In this document: positions 8,137 through 12,955 of the stretch, piece after piece
Layout of the letters: the number at the start of each line of letters is the position of its first letter
Position numbering within the stretch: the first letter of the stretch is position 1
Assembly: GCA_020148085.1 (NCBI GenBank)
Contig: JAHCRD010000003.1
Coordinates: 1 to 23,227 of the forward strand
Reading direction: 5' to 3'
DNA length: 23,227 bases
DNA from: Patescibacteria group bacterium
Lineage (GTDB): Bacteria > Patescibacteriota > Minisyncoccia > Minisyncoccales > CG1-02-41-26
Position numbers and translations under genes: made by a program
Notes under the pieces: generated by a model
Seen by the model: only the letters and a program-made list of their open reading frames with translations
Database searches by the model: none
Told to the model about the DNA's origin: nothing

Positions 8137-8829
8137 CTAATTATTTCCTATTCCCTGAATTAAAATCATTGCCTCAGTATATTTTCCTTCATTATAATAT
8201 TCAATAGCTTTTTGTAAACGCAACTCGTCTTCTTCACTTAAACTTCTTTGTTCCAAATCATCGAGATAGAACCCCAATATCTCTTCTCCCACTCCACCAG
8301 CTTTCTCAAATACCTCCCCAAATCCATCTAAACTGTCATTTAGGCTGGCTAGGGTCTTTTTAGATAAAGTTCCTCCCGAACTTTTAATTTGATTTATAAC
8401 CCTTTCTCCTTCCTTTGCTGTTGCTTTTACAATTTCAGTCATCACTAAGGCCTGGTTTGGGTCCTTTGCTTTTTTCAGATTATTTAAACCTAAAGTTATT
8501 TGCTCCAAACTCCCTTGAAGTTCTTCCAAGGAAGCTACCATCGTTTCCGTTTCTACCCCTTTTCTTTCAGAAAGAAAAGGCAGTTGGGCTATTTGAGGAG
8601 TCAGGGCACCCAAATAAAGATAAACAAAAACCCCGGCCAAAATTAAAACCCCTGCAATTAAGGGCCTGACCACCAAAGCCGGCCTTCTCAGGGGGGTGAA
8701 AAGCCAGCTTACAATCTGTTCTTCTCTTCCTTCTTCAAGGATTTCTCTTTTAGTAAAAAGAACCCAATCTTTGTTGGGTTTAATCTGCTTAAGTTCCTTA
8801 ATTTTTTTAATAAGTTGATGCTCCTGCAT
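8137..8829 (-). CDS. Single-pass membrane protein, putative anti-sigma factor
   Basis: A 230-residue protein with a basic/acidic cytosolic N-terminus (about 1-55), one membrane segment (about 57-75; PLIAGVLILAGVFVYLYLGAL) and a helical, probably extracytoplasmic C-terminal domain rich in Glu, Lys and Leu. The last 40 residues (LQKAIEYYNEGKYTEAMILIQ) look like a single TPR-type helix pair. The layout (short cytosolic domain, one membrane helix, helical outer domain, directly after an ECF sigma gene) is that of anti-sigma factors, and CPR sigma/surface-protein loci often carry such a gene. No recognised anti-sigma signature is visible, so the role rests on context. A promoter-like TTGAAA/TATATA precedes it. 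Confidence 0.72.
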   Translation of the reverse strand: MQEHQLIKKIKELKQIKPNKDWVLFTKREILEEGREEQIVSWLFTPLRRPALVVRPLIAGVLILAGVFVYLYLGALTPQIAQLPFLSERKGVETETMVASLEELQGSLEQITLGLNNLKKAKDPNQALVMTEIVKATAKEGERVINQIKSSGGTLSKKTLASLNDSLDGFGEVFEKAGGVGEEILGFYLDDLEQRSLSEEDELRLQKAIEYYNEGKYTEAMILIQGIGNN

Positions 8830-8846
8830 TTTTTGGAGAGGTTTTC

Positions 8847-8875
8847 TATATATTATAGTTATGACGTATTTTCAA
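8847..8875 (-). promoter_or_regulatory. Possible promoter of the putative anti-sigma gene
   Basis: TTGAAA (8875-8870), a 17-nt spacer and TATATA (8852-8847), with an overlapping TATAAT at 8857-8852, lie between the sigma gene and the membrane-protein gene. Confidence 0.4.
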
Positions 8876-8905
8876 GGATTTTGTTACAACTTACCCGAGG
8901 TTGAC

Positions 8906-9403
8906 TCAGTCACTCATTTTCCCTCTTAGTTCCTTCAAAGCCCGGTGAATCATCACCCTGACTGTCCCCTTTGGTTTTTCCATGATTTGAGCGATACTTT
9001 TAATGCTGAGTCCATCTAAATACCGCCAAATTATCACATTTTGATAATCATCTCGGAGCTCTGTCAAAGATTTTTTGAGAATTTCAAGCTCTGATTGAAG
9101 CTGCTGGTTTTCTTCCAAGCTTGGGTTGGTATCAGCAATTTGAGCACTTTCAGCCGAAATTATTTTAAATTTTGCCTTTCCTCGGTGGTGGTTGGCAATT
9201 TCCGCCCGAGCAATTTGGTAAAGATAGGCCGAAGGGTTCTCAATCTTCTCCCCCTTCTTAAATTTTCTCCAGCCCTTAGTAAAAACCAGAGATGTCAAAT
9301 CCTCAGCTATTTCTTGAGATTCTACCTTCAGAAAAACAAAACGGTAAATCTTATCAATATACTTATTATAAATTTTGGCAAACTTTTTCCTTGGACTTCT
9401 CAT
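8906..9403 (-). CDS. ECF-type RNA polymerase sigma factor
   Basis: A 165-residue sigma-70 family protein with only regions 2 and 4, as in extracytoplasmic-function sigma factors. Region 2 spans about residues 8-75 (YNKYIDKIYRFVFLKV, QEIAEDLTSLVFTKGWR, NPSAYLYQIARAEIANHHR). Region 4 spans about 105-160 (LRDDYQNVIIWRYLDGLSIKSIA and the HTH KPKGTVRVMIHRALKELR). It should direct core RNA polymerase to a small regulon. The next genes downstream are a membrane protein in the anti-sigma position and the large surface protein, so control of surface-layer synthesis is the likely job. It has no Shine-Dalgarno. The region immediately upstream is the cluster of AATAGGACA boxes that overlaps the regulator gene's 3' end. 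Confidence 0.92.
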   Translation of the reverse strand: MRSPRKKFAKIYNKYIDKIYRFVFLKVESQEIAEDLTSLVFTKGWRKFKKGEKIENPSAYLYQIARAEIANHHRGKAKFKIISAESAQIADTNPSLEENQQLQSELEILKKSLTELRDDYQNVIIWRYLDGLSIKSIAQIMEKPKGTVRVMIHRALKELRGKMSD

Positions 9404-9411
9404 AATTTCTT

Positions 9412-9481
9412 AATAGGACATTTCCTGTCCTATTTGTCCTGTCCTAATTATGTCCTATTGCTGCCTTATTTGTGTCCTATT
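9412..9481. promoter_or_regulatory. Array of AATAGGACA boxes between the winged-helix regulator and the sigma gene
   Basis: TGTCCTATT (= AATAGGACA on the minus strand) occurs at 9426-9434, 9451-9459 and 9473-9481. TGTCCTAAT is at 9440-9448, a degenerate TGCCTTATT at 9462-9470, and one copy in the opposite orientation at 9412-9420. Starts 9440, 9451, 9462 and 9473 are 11 bp apart, about one helical turn. The array spans the last codons of the regulator and the sigma-gene leader. A cooperative operator for the adjacent regulator is inferred. Confidence 0.65.
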
Positions 9482-10021
9482 AAATCTGTAAAATGTCCCT
9501 TTGCCATCTCCTATTCTCTCCACCAACCCTTTTCTTAAAAGATAATCAAAATCTCGCCTCAAGGTTCTTTTACTGACTTGAGGGAAAATGTTTTTTAATT
9601 CCCAAATCTGAACCCTCTCTTTTTGTTTCAAAACCTCTAAAATTTTCCTCCACCTCTCATTTCTCAGATTATTAAAGGGAAGAGAGTTTTTTTCTGACCT
9701 TGGCTTAACTAATTTTTTCTCTTTTTTCAAGCTCCCCTTTTTTATTTCTTCCCTTATCTTATCATATTCTTTTTCCAAAACAAAAAAATTTCTTTCATCA
9801 ATCCATTTCTGTCCCTTTGCCAGCTCGAAATACCCTTTTAAAACCTCAATATTTCCCAAAATTTGTTCAGAAACCTTGCTTTTTTGCTCTTGGCAAACCA
9901 AATCAGCTAAAATCTGATTAGCTTTCTCTCTAATAGCAAATTTTAAGGGCTCTTGAGCCGGAAAAACCTCGGTCACCCGATAAACCGCCAAACTAAGTTT
10001 AATTAAATAATCTTTCTCCAT
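9455..10021 (-). CDS. DeoR-like winged-helix transcriptional regulator
   Basis: A 188-residue protein. The N-terminal half (1-105) is helical and charged with no domain I can name. The C-terminal part (about 120-185) is a DeoR/HTH_11-like winged helix: KILEVLKQKERVQIWELKNIF, the recognition helix SKRTLRRDFDYLLRKGLVER and the wing GDGKGTFYRF. It probably regulates the sigma gene, and perhaps itself. Its last codons are part of a repeated box array that continues to within 10 nt of the sigma start. A promoter TTGTCA (10071-10066), 16 nt, TATATT (10049-10044) with extended TGT drives it. A further TGTCCTA box at 10089-10095 lies beside that promoter. Ligand and target are unknown. Confidence 0.82.
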   Translation of the reverse strand: MEKDYLIKLSLAVYRVTEVFPAQEPLKFAIREKANQILADLVCQEQKSKVSEQILGNIEVLKGYFELAKGQKWIDERNFFVLEKEYDKIREEIKKGSLKKEKKLVKPRSEKNSLPFNNLRNERWRKILEVLKQKERVQIWELKNIFPQVSKRTLRRDFDYLLRKGLVERIGDGKGTFYRFNRTQIRQQ

Positions 10022-10043
10022 TAAATCAAAAGGTAATCTAATT

Positions 10044-10071
10044 AATATAACATATCAAAACTTCTTGACAA
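10044..10071 (-). promoter_or_regulatory. Promoter of the winged-helix regulator
   Basis: TTGTCA (10071-10066), a 16-nt spacer and TATATT (10049-10044), preceded by TGT (extended -10), give a leader of about 16 nt before the ATG at 10021. It is divergent from the ncRNA promoter at 10114. Confidence 0.55.
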
Positions 10072-10113
10072 GAGCAAATCTTAAAATCTGTCCTAAAGTT
10101 ACTCGGACATAGC

Positions 10114-10142
10114 TTGACACCCTGTTTTGCTGAGTATATATT
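10114..10142 (+). promoter_or_regulatory. Strong sigma-70 promoter for a candidate ncRNA
   Basis: A consensus TTGACA (10114-10119), an exact 17-nt spacer and TATATT (10137-10142) predict a start near 10149. No credible ORF follows. An inverted pair TGTCC...GGACA (10089-10109), one arm being the TGTCCTA box, lies just upstream of the -35. Confidence 0.65.
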
Positions 10143-10148
10143 GGAATT

Positions 10149-10365
10149 AGGGTATTAGTGACCCAGATATTGCTCTTTGAAGGTTGCCTCCTTTTTGGAG
10201 TAAGAGGGGCACTGTGTCTGTTCAGGCACAGTAAAATAGGTATTGTCTTGGCAATGTCCTCCATCCTCCTGATCTTTGGAAAAGTGGAAACTCGCTGCCG
10301 CTTTAGCCAGTCAGAGGGAAGGAATTAGTTAAACTCTACCTATTTTTCGCCCCTCTTTTTCTTTT
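10149..10365 (+). ncRNA. Candidate structured RNA, about 200 nt, unidentified
   Basis: The transcript predicted from the promoter at 10114-10142 has no convincing ORF but several local stems: GGGT-ATTAGTG-ACCC near the 5' end (10150-10163), CTCC-TTTTT-GGAG (about 10189-10200) and ACTGTG/CACAGT (about 10211-10232). A long-range 9-bp match joins AAGAGGGGC (10202-10210) to GCCCCTCTT (10349-10357), which is followed by TTTCTTTT and could close and terminate the molecule. Length and synteny-free position would fit a housekeeping RNA such as 6S, but I do not see diagnostic motifs of 6S, SRP RNA, RNase P RNA or tmRNA. The family is therefore left open. Confidence 0.45.
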
Positions 10366-10389
10366 AGATTGGTTTTCCACAGGATTAGT

Positions 10390-10419
10390 TTGACAATAGA
10401 GTTATTTTAAGAGTACAAT
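10390..10419 (+). promoter_or_regulatory. Promoter upstream of the 23-aa ORF
   Basis: TTGACA (10390-10395), an 18-nt spacer and TACAAT (10414-10419). The resulting transcript would end at the terminator at 10613-10631, giving an RNA of about 200 nt. Confidence 0.5.
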
Positions 10420-10504
10420 TTTATAATTCGAGCGATAGCAAGAACTATCCCCAGAGGTATAATTTACCATTTAAAGTCGAGAGGTGTAAAGATTTTTTAA
10501 TTTT

Positions 10505-10576
10505 ATGAACAAAAAAATCATTATTCTTATAATTATCCTTGCAGTAGTAGCTGGAGGATTTTTTTATTGGTTGTAA
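10505..10576 (+). CDS. Possible 23-residue membrane peptide
   Basis: ATG at 10505 opens 23 codons ending TAA at 10574-10576. The peptide is MNKK followed by an all-hydrophobic stretch (IIILIIILAVVAGGFFYWL), a perfect single membrane span. It lies between a good promoter (10390) and a clean terminator (10613), which supports expression of the unit. GAGAGGTG is about 20 nt upstream, too far for a normal ribosome site. It could be a real micro-protein, the remnant of a longer membrane protein (such an N-terminus is typical of membrane-anchored proteins), or chance inside an RNA gene. Confidence 0.35.
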   Translation: MNKKIIILIIILAVVAGGFFYWL

Positions 10577-10612
10577 AAAAATACATAATTTGATTAGGCA
10601 GAAATAAAAATT

Positions 10613-10631
10613 GCCCAGCGATGGGCTTTTT
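10613..10631 (+). terminator. Intrinsic terminator
   Basis: GCCCA-GCGA-TGGGC followed by TTTTT, a compact, perfect stem with a tetraloop. It ends the unit that starts at the 10390 promoter. Confidence 0.8.
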
Positions 10632-10688
10632 CCTTTTGCTCTCTCAGAAGACGGCACTTTGTATGCTCCGACCTCCGACACGCTTTTC

Positions 10689-10756
10689 GCCTTTGGGCAA
10701 TAAAAAACAGAGAGCTGTTCTCTGCTATTGACAAGTTTATTTTAATTTGTTAAAGT
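10689..10756 (+). promoter_or_regulatory. Boundary module: hairpins plus promoter of the 129-aa gene
   Basis: GCC-TTTG-GGC, then AATAAAAAACAGAG with a CAGAGA/TCTCTG hairpin (10708-10724), then TTGACA (10728-10733), 17 nt and TGT-TAAAGT (-10 at 10751-10756). The same succession recurs at 12841-12908, and parts of it at 11478, 11743, 12485 and 13266. Confidence 0.7.
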
Positions 10757-10799
10757 ATATGCAGTTGTTTCTAAATTTTTGAAAGGAAGGAGGACTAGA

Positions 10800-11189
10800 A
10801 TGCATTTGTATGTCTCAAAGCTGCTGGAAGGCGTGGTACCTCTTCTTGAGGTACGGGAAGAAGCGAATGCCATAAAGAAGGGGTTAAAGGGGAAGCCTAA
10901 GTTAGAGCAAATCGAAAGAGCTTCTCTTCTCTCTGTTCCTTTTGTTCCTCGTGAATATCCGGAAGCTGCTCCCGATAGCGGCGCCCTTCTTGTGATGAAA
11001 AGAAGGAACGGAAAAATAGGACCTGTCTTTTTTTACGGGGTATTCAAAAACGGCTATCGGGTAGATCATGACCTGAGGCACCTGAGGCACCTGATTTTTC
11101 TCATCTCTGTTCACAAAAAGCATCTAAGGAAATTTCCTAATCTCGATAGATTCTTTCCCTACCAGTACAGAAATTGTTTGCCGGATTAA
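10800..11189 (+). CDS. Cassette protein of unknown function, 129 aa
   Basis: The ATG at 10800 has a textbook ribosome site (GGAAGGAGG, 6 nt spacing), so I prefer it to the upstream in-frame TTG at 10779. The 129-residue product is basic and not a family I recognise. The N-terminal third is helical (SKLLEGVVPLLEVREEANAIKKGL). A middle segment with SGALLVMKRRNGKIGPVFFYGVF looks like β-strands, and the C-terminal third is His/Arg-rich (DLRHLRHLIFLISVHKKHLRK). The DNA under RHLRHL is a short tandem repeat (two and a half copies of ACCTGAGGC, about 11072-11096). GC appears higher than in the core genes. It has its own promoter and terminator, so it is a monocistronic unit. Function unknown; transfer is suspected from the strong ribosome site and base use. 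Confidence 0.75.
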   Translation: MHLYVSKLLEGVVPLLEVREEANAIKKGLKGKPKLEQIERASLLSVPFVPREYPEAAPDSGALLVMKRRNGKIGPVFFYGVFKNGYRVDHDLRHLRHLIFLISVHKKHLRKFPNLDRFFPYQYRNCLPD

Positions 11190-11204
11190 ACTCTTTCGTA
11201 GGTG

Positions 11205-11225
11205 AGCGGGCTGTAAATGCCCGCT
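11205..11225 (+). terminator. Intrinsic terminator of the 129-aa gene
   Basis: AGCGGGC-TGTAAAT-GCCCGCT, a perfect 7-bp GC-rich stem, followed by TCCTGTTTCTT, 16 nt after the stop. Confidence 0.75.
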
Positions 11226-11266
11226 TCCTGTTTCTTATAATTTCAAGGAGTCAGACCTCGTGAAGA

Positions 11267-11294
11267 TTGACAATGTATTTTGATTTGCTAAAAT
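11267..11294 (+). promoter_or_regulatory. Cassette-family promoter of structured RNA copy 1
   Basis: TTGACA (11267-11272), 16 nt and TAAAAT (11289-11294). The spacer ends TTTGC, giving the extended -10 TGC. It is closely similar to the promoter of RNA copy 2 at 13668-13695. Confidence 0.7.
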
Positions 11295-11300
11295 GAAAAT

Positions 11301-11466
11301 GGATCTTTTGCAATATTGGGGGACGGCCGGGGGCAAAATCCAATTGAGGCAATGGTTAGAAGCAGATTTGCTCCTTGATAACGAGGTTTAGATCCCACGG
11401 TGTGAGCTGCCGCCCCCCTTACCTATTTTATATAAATGATACAGGGAACGATTTCTTGTATTTTTT
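11301..11466 (+). ncRNA. Unrecognised structured RNA, copy 1
   Basis: A promoter-to-terminator unit with no credible ORF, clearly homologous to 13702-13878. Conserved blocks are ACGGCCGGGGGCAAAA, CAATTGAGGCA (AAATTGAGGCA in copy 2), TTGCTCCTTGA and GAGCTGCCGCCCCCC. The closing stem pairs GGGGG-A-CGGC (11318-11327) with GCCGCCCCC (11409-11417). A nested helix can pair CCGGGG with CCC-A-CGG, and an internal hairpin AGCA-GATT-TGCT (about 11361-11372) keeps its stem in copy 2 with a different loop. Two copies with the same fold and diverged loops argue for a functional RNA. It matches no RNA family I know (not tRNA, 6S, SRP RNA or tmRNA). Confidence 0.7.
11440..11466 (+). terminator. Terminator of structured RNA copy 1
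   Basis: TACAGGGAA pairs with TTTCTTGTA (two G-U pairs, loop CGA), followed by TTTTTT. It is homologous to the perfect terminator of copy 2. Confidence 0.75.
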
Positions 11467-11512
11467 ATTTGATATTTAAAAAACAGAGAATGAATATTTT
11501 TTAATTTTGCTA

Positions 11513-11540
11513 TTGACGGGCTGTTCTGGTTTGCTATAAT
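11513..11540 (+). promoter_or_regulatory. Cassette-family promoter
   Basis: TTGACG (11513-11518), 16 nt ending TGGTTTGC, and TATAAT (11535-11540) with extended TGC. It is preceded by AAAAAACAGAG (about 11479-11488) as at the other boundaries. Confidence 0.7.
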
Positions 11541-11587
11541 GAAGTTGTCCTTTTAAAAGTAATAAGCCCTCCTACGAGGGAGTTAAG

Positions 11588-11707
11588 GTGCATAGAGGGG
11601 CATCGGGAAAACTGCTATTCAATCGTTCTTTTTACCCTTTTATTACCCCACTTCAGGTTCAACCAGGCGTAAACCGATGCCTCTCTAGTCCAACAAACAG
11701 GGAATAA
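11588..11707 (+). CDS. Possible 39-aa micro-ORF inside the stem-closed RNA
   Basis: GTG start at 11588 with GGGAG at 11578-11582; stop TAA at 11705-11707. The peptide is cationic, with one Cys and no membrane span or known motif. It overlaps both arms of the 14-bp stem, so reading it would require opening that stem. Alternative to the RNA interpretation. Confidence 0.25.
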   Translation: MHRGASGKLLFNRSFYPFITPLQVQPGVNRCLSSPTNRE

Positions 11708-11735
11708 AATCAATCTAGTTTCCCTGTCTTTTTTT
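11697..11735 (+). terminator. Intrinsic terminator
   Basis: ACAGGGAA (11697-11704) pairs with TTCCCTGT (11720-11727), followed by CTTTTTTT. Same stem family (CAGGGA/TCCCTG) as the terminators of the two structured RNA copies. Confidence 0.8.
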
Positions 11736-11754
11736 ATTTAAAGTCAAATACAAT

Positions 11755-11804
11755 ACAGAGACCGGATCTCTGTTGTTGACAGATTTATTTTAGTTTGTTA
11801 TGAT
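11755..11804 (+). promoter_or_regulatory. Boundary module: hairpin plus promoter of the zinc-ribbon/repeat-protein operon
   Basis: ACAGAGA-CCGGA-TCTCTGT (11755-11773) then TTGACA (11776-11781), 17 nt and TGT-TATGAT (-10 at 11799-11804). The spacer (GATTTATTTTAGTTTGT) is nearly the same as at 10734 and 12886. Confidence 0.72.
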
Positions 11805-11839
11805 TATTTTATAAAAATTTAATAAAAGGGAGTAAAAAA

Positions 11840-11977
11840 ATGGGAGTCAAGTTCTTTTGCAATGAATGTGGGAAAGAAATTTTTAAAGAAATGGAGGACG
11901 AGACGAAAGAAACGACAACCATTGCCGAAATCGAAGAGCAATGCCTCTGCGGAAATTGTATAGTTAAAAAGGCGTGA
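11840..11977 (+). CDS. 45-aa zinc-ribbon-like protein
   Basis: ATG at 11840 with AAAGGGAG 7 nt upstream; stop TGA at 11975-11977. The 45-residue product has two Cys pairs, CNEC (residues 7-10) and CLCGNC (35-40), around a Glu-rich middle (EIFKEMEDETKETTTIAEIEEQ). That is the plan of a small zinc ribbon or treble-clef knuckle. It could bind nucleic acid or be a metal-structured adaptor. It is the first gene of a two-gene unit: the seven-residue-repeat protein begins 43 nt later with no terminator between, so a joint function or shared expression is likely. Too short for a family assignment. Confidence 0.7.
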   Translation: MGVKFFCNECGKEIFKEMEDETKETTTIAEIEEQCLCGNCIVKKA

Positions 11978-12020
11978 AGATTATATACCTAATACGGTAG
12001 GAGCAATAAGGAGGAAGTCG

Positions 12021-12416
12021 ATGCAACCGGAAATGATAAAGAGGATCCTCTCTCAGCTTGTTTTGAGAGAGGAGGGACCAGAGTTGATAAACTCAGGACA
12101 GCTAACTGGAGATACCAGTCTGATAGCTGGAGATGCATCTGGAATCTGGGGAGACGCCACTGGAATTATGGGAGATGTTTCTAATATCAAAGGTAATATC
12201 TCTAATATATCAGGGAATGTCAACGGAATCAGTGGTAATGTCTCAATGCTCAGGGGGAATGTCTCTGGAATCTCAGGGAAACTCTCTGGAATCTGGGGTG
12301 ATGTCTCTAAAATCCAAGGAGATGTCACTGGAATCGAAAGTGATGCCGCTGAAATCATAGGGGTTCTGAAAGACAAGATGGGATTTAAGCGCATAGCGGA
12401 ATTCTATACGAAGTAA
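12021..12416 (+). CDS. Protein of twelve 7-residue GDVSGIx repeats (probable β-solenoid)
   Basis: A 131-residue protein with a perfect ribosome site (AAGGAGG, 6 nt). Residues 1-28 are a helical cap (MIKRILSQLVLREEGPELI). About residues 30-114 are twelve consecutive seven-residue units of consensus G-(D/N)-(V/A/I)-(S/T)-x-I-x, for example GDASGIW, GDATGIM, GDVSNIK, GNVSGIS. The tail (GVLKDKMGFKRIAEFYTK) is a C-terminal cap. Regular Gly/Asp at turns and alternate inward Val/Ile suggest a small β-solenoid. Similar seven-residue repeats occur in phage and bacterial proteins I recall only as uncharacterised. The last repeats (SDAAEII) are degenerate. It is co-transcribed with the zinc-ribbon gene and ends at a strong terminator. 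Function unknown; a binding scaffold is conceivable. Confidence 0.8.
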   Translation: MQPEMIKRILSQLVLREEGPELINSGQLTGDTSLIAGDASGIWGDATGIMGDVSNIKGNISNISGNVNGISGNVSMLRGNVSGISGKLSGIWGDVSKIQGDVTGIESDAAEIIGVLKDKMGFKRIAEFYTK

Positions 12417-12432
12417 GAGGCTTAGAAGCTTG

Positions 12433-12480
12433 GGGCTCACCGTCACCATCATATTGTGTACGGTGAGCCCGATTTATTTT
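12433..12480 (+). terminator. Intrinsic terminator of the repeat-protein unit
   Basis: GGGCTCACCGT (12433-12443) and ACGGTGAGCCC (12460-12470) form a perfect 11-bp stem, followed by GATTTATTTT, 16 nt after the stop. Confidence 0.78.
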
Positions 12481-12484
12481 CGTC

Positions 12485-12512
12485 AAATAAAAAACAGAGG
12501 CCGGGTCTCTGT
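12485..12512. repeat. Boundary module remnant (hairpin without intact promoter)
   Basis: AAATAAAAAACAGAG with ACAGAG/CTCTGT stem (12494-12512). The position where TTGACA follows at 10728, 11776 and 12880 reads TTTTTGAAAAG here, so the promoter part has decayed or never existed. The next gene is on the other strand. Confidence 0.6.
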
Positions 12513-12548
12513 TGTTTTTGAAAAGATTTTTCTATCTAAAATAGGTTT

Positions 12549-12570
12549 GGGGGTCTCAAAAGAGACCCCC
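12549..12570 (-). terminator. Hairpin downstream of the 28-aa peptide gene
   Basis: GGGGGTCTC-AAAA-GAGACCCCC, a perfect 9-bp stem. It is 44 nt past the stop of the minus-strand peptide gene; the minus-strand tail (AAACCTATTTT) is only weakly T-rich. Confidence 0.55.
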
Positions 12571-12613
12571 CTACTACCTGAATACTGGCTCCACTTTTCT
12601 GGAGGATATAGGA

Positions 12614-12700
12614 TCACGCCGCAAGTACCACACCGCATAACAACAACGAGCTCACTGCCAACCCTATTACCACTACTGCCATTAGCAGCTTCTTCTTCAT
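12614..12700 (-). CDS. 28-aa single-span membrane peptide
   Basis: ATG at 12700, stop TGA at 12616-12614. The ribosome site AAGGAGGTG, 7 nt from the ATG, is the full complement of the usual 16S anti-Shine-Dalgarno. The peptide starts MKKKLLMAVVVIGLAVSS, is hydrophobic to its end (LLLCGVVLAA) and carries one Cys, so it is a membrane peptide or a bare signal peptide. A promoter TTGATT (12771-12766), 17 nt, TAGAAT (12748-12743) and a hairpin at the 3' side complete the unit. Such architecture resembles type I toxin peptides or small membrane regulators, but nothing identifies it as either. Confidence 0.62.
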   Translation of the reverse strand: MKKKLLMAVVVIGLAVSSLLLCGVVLAA

Positions 12701-12742
12701 CCGGTCACCTCCTTAGGTAATGTAATAAGAGCTTTCAATTAA

Positions 12743-12771
12743 ATTCTACCAAGAACAAAAAAGCTAATCAA
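12743..12771 (-). promoter_or_regulatory. Promoter of the 28-aa peptide gene
   Basis: TTGATT (12771-12766), a 17-nt spacer and TAGAAT (12748-12743) on the minus strand, giving a leader of about 36 nt. Confidence 0.55.
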
Positions 12772-12807
12772 ATGAATAGCTGTGGATAACTGATGCTGGA
12801 TATTTTA

Positions 12808-12820
12808 GAGGTCGAACCTC
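12808..12820. repeat. GAGGTCGAACCTC hairpin, copy 1
   Basis: GAGGT-CGA-ACCTC. A matching hairpin with one more base pair is at 19604-19618; both lie upstream of minus-strand genes for tiny membrane peptides. Confidence 0.55.
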
Positions 12821-12840
12821 GTAAAACACTCTTTTTTCGC

Positions 12841-12908
12841 CTTCGGGCAATAAAAAATACAGAGGACGGGTCTCTGCTGTTGACAAATTTATTTCATTTT
12901 GCTATAGT
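12841..12908 (+). promoter_or_regulatory. Boundary module: hairpins plus promoter of the 76-aa gene
   Basis: GCC-TTCG-GGC, AATAAAAAATACAGAG with CAGAG/CTCTG hairpin (12860-12876), TTGACA (12880-12885), 17 nt and TGC-TATAGT (-10 at 12903-12908). The most complete match to the 10689-10756 module. Confidence 0.72.
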
Positions 12909-12955
12909 ATATATAGCTATTTTCATAAAACTTTTCGAGAAAGGGGGAAATTGAA

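Larger units (their letters stand above)
11547..11735 (+). ncRNA. Candidate structured RNA closed by a 14-bp stem (or leader of a 39-aa ORF)
   Basis: This promoter-to-terminator unit of about 190 nt has a 5' hairpin CCCTC-CTAC-GAGGG (11567-11580). Then TAGAGGGGCATCGG (11593-11606) pairs over 14 positions, one of them G-U, with CCGATGCCTCTCTA (11674-11687). The terminator follows 9 nt later. Such a long closing stem points to an RNA gene. Against this, a GTG at 11588 with a GGGAG ribosome-site-like sequence 5 nt upstream opens 39 codons (VHRGASGKLLFNRSFYPF...), ending inside the terminator stem. The start of that ORF would be partly buried in the stem. I favour RNA. Confidence 0.5.

Noticed and set aside
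10055..10264. 69-aa minus-strand ORF
   Set aside because: It lies antisense to the candidate ncRNA and under its promoter, has no ribosome site, and its composition does not look like a protein.
10300..10330. SRP-RNA-like string CAGTCAGAGGGAAGGA
   Set aside because: It superficially resembles the SRP domain IV loop, but the pairing sequence (TCC-GGAA-GGA) and flanking symmetry are missing.
10445..10681. 78-aa minus-strand ORF
   Set aside because: It is antisense to the promoter, 23-aa ORF and terminator unit; its frame runs through the terminator stem and it has no ribosome site.
12083..12370. Possible CRISPR-like repeat array
   Set aside because: The periodicity is 21 nt and in frame with a repeat protein; there are no constant repeats or unique spacers.
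12053..12394. Minus- and plus-strand alternative frames with repeats
   Set aside because: These are shadows of the 21-nt periodic seven-residue-repeat gene; only the frame at 12021 has a ribosome site and cap sequences.
12430..12720. 96-aa plus-strand ORF
   Set aside because: It crosses a terminator, a boundary hairpin and the antisense of the 28-aa peptide gene, which has a perfect ribosome site on the other strand.
12808..12821. tRNA T-arm fragment / attachment site
   Set aside because: GGTTCGA occurs, but the loop is too short for a T-arm and no acceptor or anticodon stem is near; only the hairpin repeat is retained.
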